From JAFMPW01 sp041743085 (GTDB lineage: Bacteria; Bacteroidota; Bacteroidia; Flavobacteriales; Flavobacteriaceae): a stretch of DNA of 64,000 bases. The translations under genes and the position numbers were made by a program. Shown here one piece after another: positions 62,055-64,000 of this stretch. How positions within the stretch are numbered: the first letter of the stretch is position 1; each line of letters starts with the position of its first letter. The notes under the pieces are model-generated. The model worked only from the letters and a program-made list of their open reading frames with translations. It did not search any database and was not told the origin of the DNA. Location: positions 1 to 64,000 of the forward strand of contig JBGTNL010000091.1 in NCBI GenBank assembly GCA_041743085.1, in the 5' to 3' direction.

Positions 62055-62897
62055 TCAGGGAATCCATTTGTTTTTCCCAAAATCCGGCTTGCGTTTTTCC
62101 AAAAAGGCGTTTCGGCCCTCTTTGGCTTCATCGGTCATATAGGCGAGTCGGGTAGCCTCCCCGGCAAAGACCTGCTGCCCCACCATTCCGTCATCCGTTA
62201 AATTCATAGCAAACTTCAGCATTTTGATAGACGTGGGTGATTTTGCGAGTATTTCCTGTGCCCAGGCATAGGCCGTATCTTCTAATTCGGCATGCGGAAT
62301 CACGGCATTTACCATTCCCATCCCATAGGCCTCCTGGGCGGAATAATTCCGGCCCAGGAAGAAAATTTCCCGTGCTTTCTTTTGCCCTACCAGTTTGGCG
62401 AGATAGGCAGATCCATAGCCTCCGTCAAAGCTGGTGACGTCTGCGTCGGTTTGCTTAAAAATAGCATGTTCCCGGCTGGCCAGGCTCAGGTCACATACCA
62501 CATGCAAACTATGCCCTCCCCCTACTGCCCAGCCAGGGATTACGGCAATTACGACCTTGGGCATAAATCGTATAAGGCGCTGCACTTCAAGAATATTAAG
62601 GCGGTGCATCCCATCCTCCCCGACGTACCCCTGATGGCCCCGAGCCTTTTGATCTCCCCCGCTGCAAAAGGAATACACGCCATCTTTGGAAGACGGGCCT
62701 TCCGCAGACAACAGAACCACTCCGATTGAGGTGTCTTCCTGGGCGTCATAAAAAGCCTTATAGAGCTCCCCTGTGGTTTTGGGACGGAAGGCATTGCGCA
62801 CATCGGGCCGGTTAAAGGCTATCCTGGCTACCCCATCGCTTTTCTTATACGTGATATCCTGAAATTCCATAGCGGTTTTCCAACGTGGTTTTTTCAT
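62055..62897 (-). CDS. menB: 1,4-dihydroxy-2-naphthoyl-CoA synthase MenB
   Basis: MenB closes the second ring of menaquinone by converting o-succinylbenzoyl-CoA. The 280-residue crotonase-fold protein has FRPKTTGELYKAFYDA, the FCSGGDQKARGHQGYVG loop specific to MenB, GWAVGGGHSLHVVCDLSLAS, TSFDGGYGS and the C-terminal KRKPDFGKNKWIP. Length and motifs are complete. The start at 62897 gives MKKPRWKTAMEF; MEF ten residues on is an alternative. The start codon lies inside the edge of repeat copy E. Confidence 0.95.
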   Translation of the reverse strand: MKKPRWKTAMEFQDITYKKSDGVARIAFNRPDVRNAFRPKTTGELYKAFYDAQEDTSIGVVLLSAEGPSSKDGVYSFCSGGDQKARGHQGYVGEDGMHRLNILEVQRLIRFMPKVVIAVIPGWAVGGGHSLHVVCDLSLASREHAIFKQTDADVTSFDGGYGSAYLAKLVGQKKAREIFFLGRNYSAQEAYGMGMVNAVIPHAELEDTAYAWAQEILAKSPTSIKMLKFAMNLTDDGMVGQQVFAGEATRLAYMTDEAKEGRNAFLEKRKPDFGKNKWIP

Positions 62898-63009
62898 CTC
62901 TATAAAATTTTACCGGCCATCCCCATTTCCCTTATTTATGTCGGTTGGTATTGACCGTTCTTTAATTAATGCCCACATGCCTGCCGTAGGTAGGTTATGG
63001 GCTTTCATA
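62892..63009 (-). repeat. Dispersed repeat, copy E (short form)
   Basis: This 118-bp copy aligns with copy D and with both arms of copy B: TTTCATCTCTATAAAATTTT, TTATTTATGTCGGTTGGTAT, TTGACCGTTCTTTAATT, then GCCTGCCGTAGGTAGGTTAT and GGGCTTTCATA. Its left edge covers the menB ATG, so it forms the menB leader. The remainder of the 327-bp gap up to 63225 shows no gene. Confidence 0.8.
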
Positions 63010-63224
63010 ATTTTAAGTTACTGCTGATTTCAAAAGAAGAATTATTGAGTTTTCTGCCCGACCAGTATTATAGAAAGAATTATTTCTCAACACAGCTCAT
63101 GCAAGTATTATAATCTGACACCAGACCCCTAAAGATATATATTCTATCCAACAAGCATCCGATTTTAACCCACTAAAGCCCACTTTGACGAGCTCACTCA
63201 ATTGCCCACTTGGGGACAATGCGC

Positions 63225-63473
63225 TTAATTAATTTTATCAACGTTCCCGCTTCCTTCTCCTTTAGGTGGGCTAGAGGAGGCCTTAGCTTCAATCCACTTC
63301 CCCAAATATCTGGTGCTTGCCGTGGTATGGTGCAACAGCATGGAGCCTATATAATTCTTTGACCTGTTTTCCTCCCTGAAAAACCGGATCAATTGCATCA
63401 TTCTCAGCCCTGCTGCGGTAGCCCTGGGTTCGGGAAAGGTGAGACCAATTATAAGGAGCTTGGAACGGTACAT
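63225..63473 (-). pseudogene. N-terminal relic of a glycosyltransferase-like gene
   Basis: The first 37 residues (MYRSKLLIIGLTFPEPRATA, then AGLRMMQLIRFF) resemble the start of flavobacterial family 4-type glycosyltransferases, where LxxPEPxxxAAGxRM forms the first strand and loop. After that the sequence is unrelated and ends at 82 residues, so no catalytic domain remains. Near its end is a low-complexity SSSPPKGEG stretch of the type encoded by intergenic repeats. A truncated gene is the best reading. Confidence 0.45.
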
Positions 63474-63560
63474 TTAACAAGGGGTATTGTATATCCTCTC
63501 TTGATTTTTTATTAACGGAAGGATGGTCTCTATTCTTAGGTGTATATTTTTAACAACCCA

Positions 63561-64000
63561 TCACATTCTGGCTGCAAATTTTTGCGAAATCCGCAACCGG
63601 AGTTTACGTTCATAGTCCTCTTCCAGCCATTCCTTGTAGTTTTTGGTGTTATTCATAATGCAGTAGGAATATTGCCGCACCCTATATGCAATTTCTTCTT
63701 TTAATTGCTTGGCCAAAATACGGGCATCAAAAACATCTTCACTATTTTCAACACAGATCTGCGCATGTTGTTCTATGCTTCGTTCCAATACGGTTTTTGA
63801 TTTCAGGCCCTGGGCAAATACCTTTTTGTATTCTTCTTTGATATCGAACTCAATGTCCTTGGAATTACAGAATTGCGCCCTCAGGTCCAGTGGCATTTCA
63901 TAGATGAATTCGCGTTCAATATCCTCATCGTTCTTAATATTTTCCAGGAAGAAATCGGGAAAATGAAAGATCTCCTTCCAATCTATCGGAGCTTCCCACA
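63561..64000 (-). CDS. C-terminal part of an unidentified protein, runs off the right edge
   Basis: The frame is open from the edge (64000) to the stop at 63561, giving 145 visible residues. The upstream part reads through WEAPIDWKEIFHFPDFFLEN before an internal Met at 63896, so the true start lies outside the window. The visible part is charged and helical, with FDARILAKQLKEEIAYRVRQY and a basic C-terminus (ERKLRLRISQKFAARM). No family is recognised and no membrane span is seen. Confidence 0.6.
   Translation of the reverse strand, partial: WEAPIDWKEIFHFPDFFLENIKNDEDIEREFIYEMPLDLRAQFCNSKDIEFDIKEEYKKVFAQGLKSKTVLERSIEQHAQICVENSEDVFDARILAKQLKEEIAYRVRQYSYCIMNNTKNYKEWLEEDYERKLRLRISQKFAARM

Overview
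The window looks like a chromosomal segment from a member of the Bacteroidota, most likely a marine-type Flavobacteriaceae. The evidence is Bacteroidota promoters (TTG-N~20-TAnnTTTG, clearest upstream of uvrA), a type IX secretion (T9SS type B) C-terminal domain, a TonB receptor with a carboxypeptidase-like N-terminal domain, DUF4251/DUF5916 proteins, MenB and many SPII lipoproteins. No rRNA, tRNA, CRISPR array, prophage or intact insertion sequence was seen.

Layout. 0-5.8 kb: ECF sigma factor, UvrA, an alpha/beta hydrolase and an SRPBCC protein. 5.8-17 kb: envelope and secreted proteins (penicillin-acylase-family enzyme, basic secreted protein, lipoproteins, two exported SAM methyltransferases, a T9SS cargo protein), with a gene-poor stretch at 12.9-14.06 kb. 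17.1-34.7 kb: a nonribosomal peptide (NRPS) locus in two divergent arms. 34.7-41.6 kb: a second penicillin-acylase-family enzyme, DUF3052, DUF5916, a small membrane protein and an amidohydrolase. 41.7-52.1 kb: a molybdenum cofactor island (mocA, xdhC, moeA, moeB-like, mobA, moaA, moaD) with a two-subunit molybdenum hydroxylase. 52.2-64 kb: mostly exported hydrolases and lipoproteins, then menB and a partial gene.

The NRPS locus is the centre of interest. The minus arm runs: truncated adenylation gene, stand-alone adenylation enzyme (pocket residues like prolyl-PCP ligases), stand-alone carrier protein, a 1371-residue C-A-PCP synthetase, a His-rich membrane protein, and a TonB receptor. The plus arm runs: HupE/UreJ-type metal permease, C-A protein, truncated methyltransferase, A(C-terminal part)-PCP-TE protein, and an Sfp-type phosphopantetheinyl transferase. 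The large synthetase carries a PP-loop ATPase domain with seven cysteines inserted in its adenylation domain after core A8; the by-eye pocket code is asparagine-like. Transport genes lie 11 and 18 bp from NRPS genes, so I infer a metallophore-type small molecule and its uptake system, with possible on-line thio- or amido-transfer. The second module is broken into three frames and a paralogous adenylation gene is truncated, so part of the pathway may be decaying.

Intergenic DNA carries a modular family of palindromic repeats (about 100-145, 9700-9920, 24595-24868, 45101-45270, 61537-61655, 62892-63009) and an unrelated 136-bp element with 22-bp perfect inverted ends (54864-54999).
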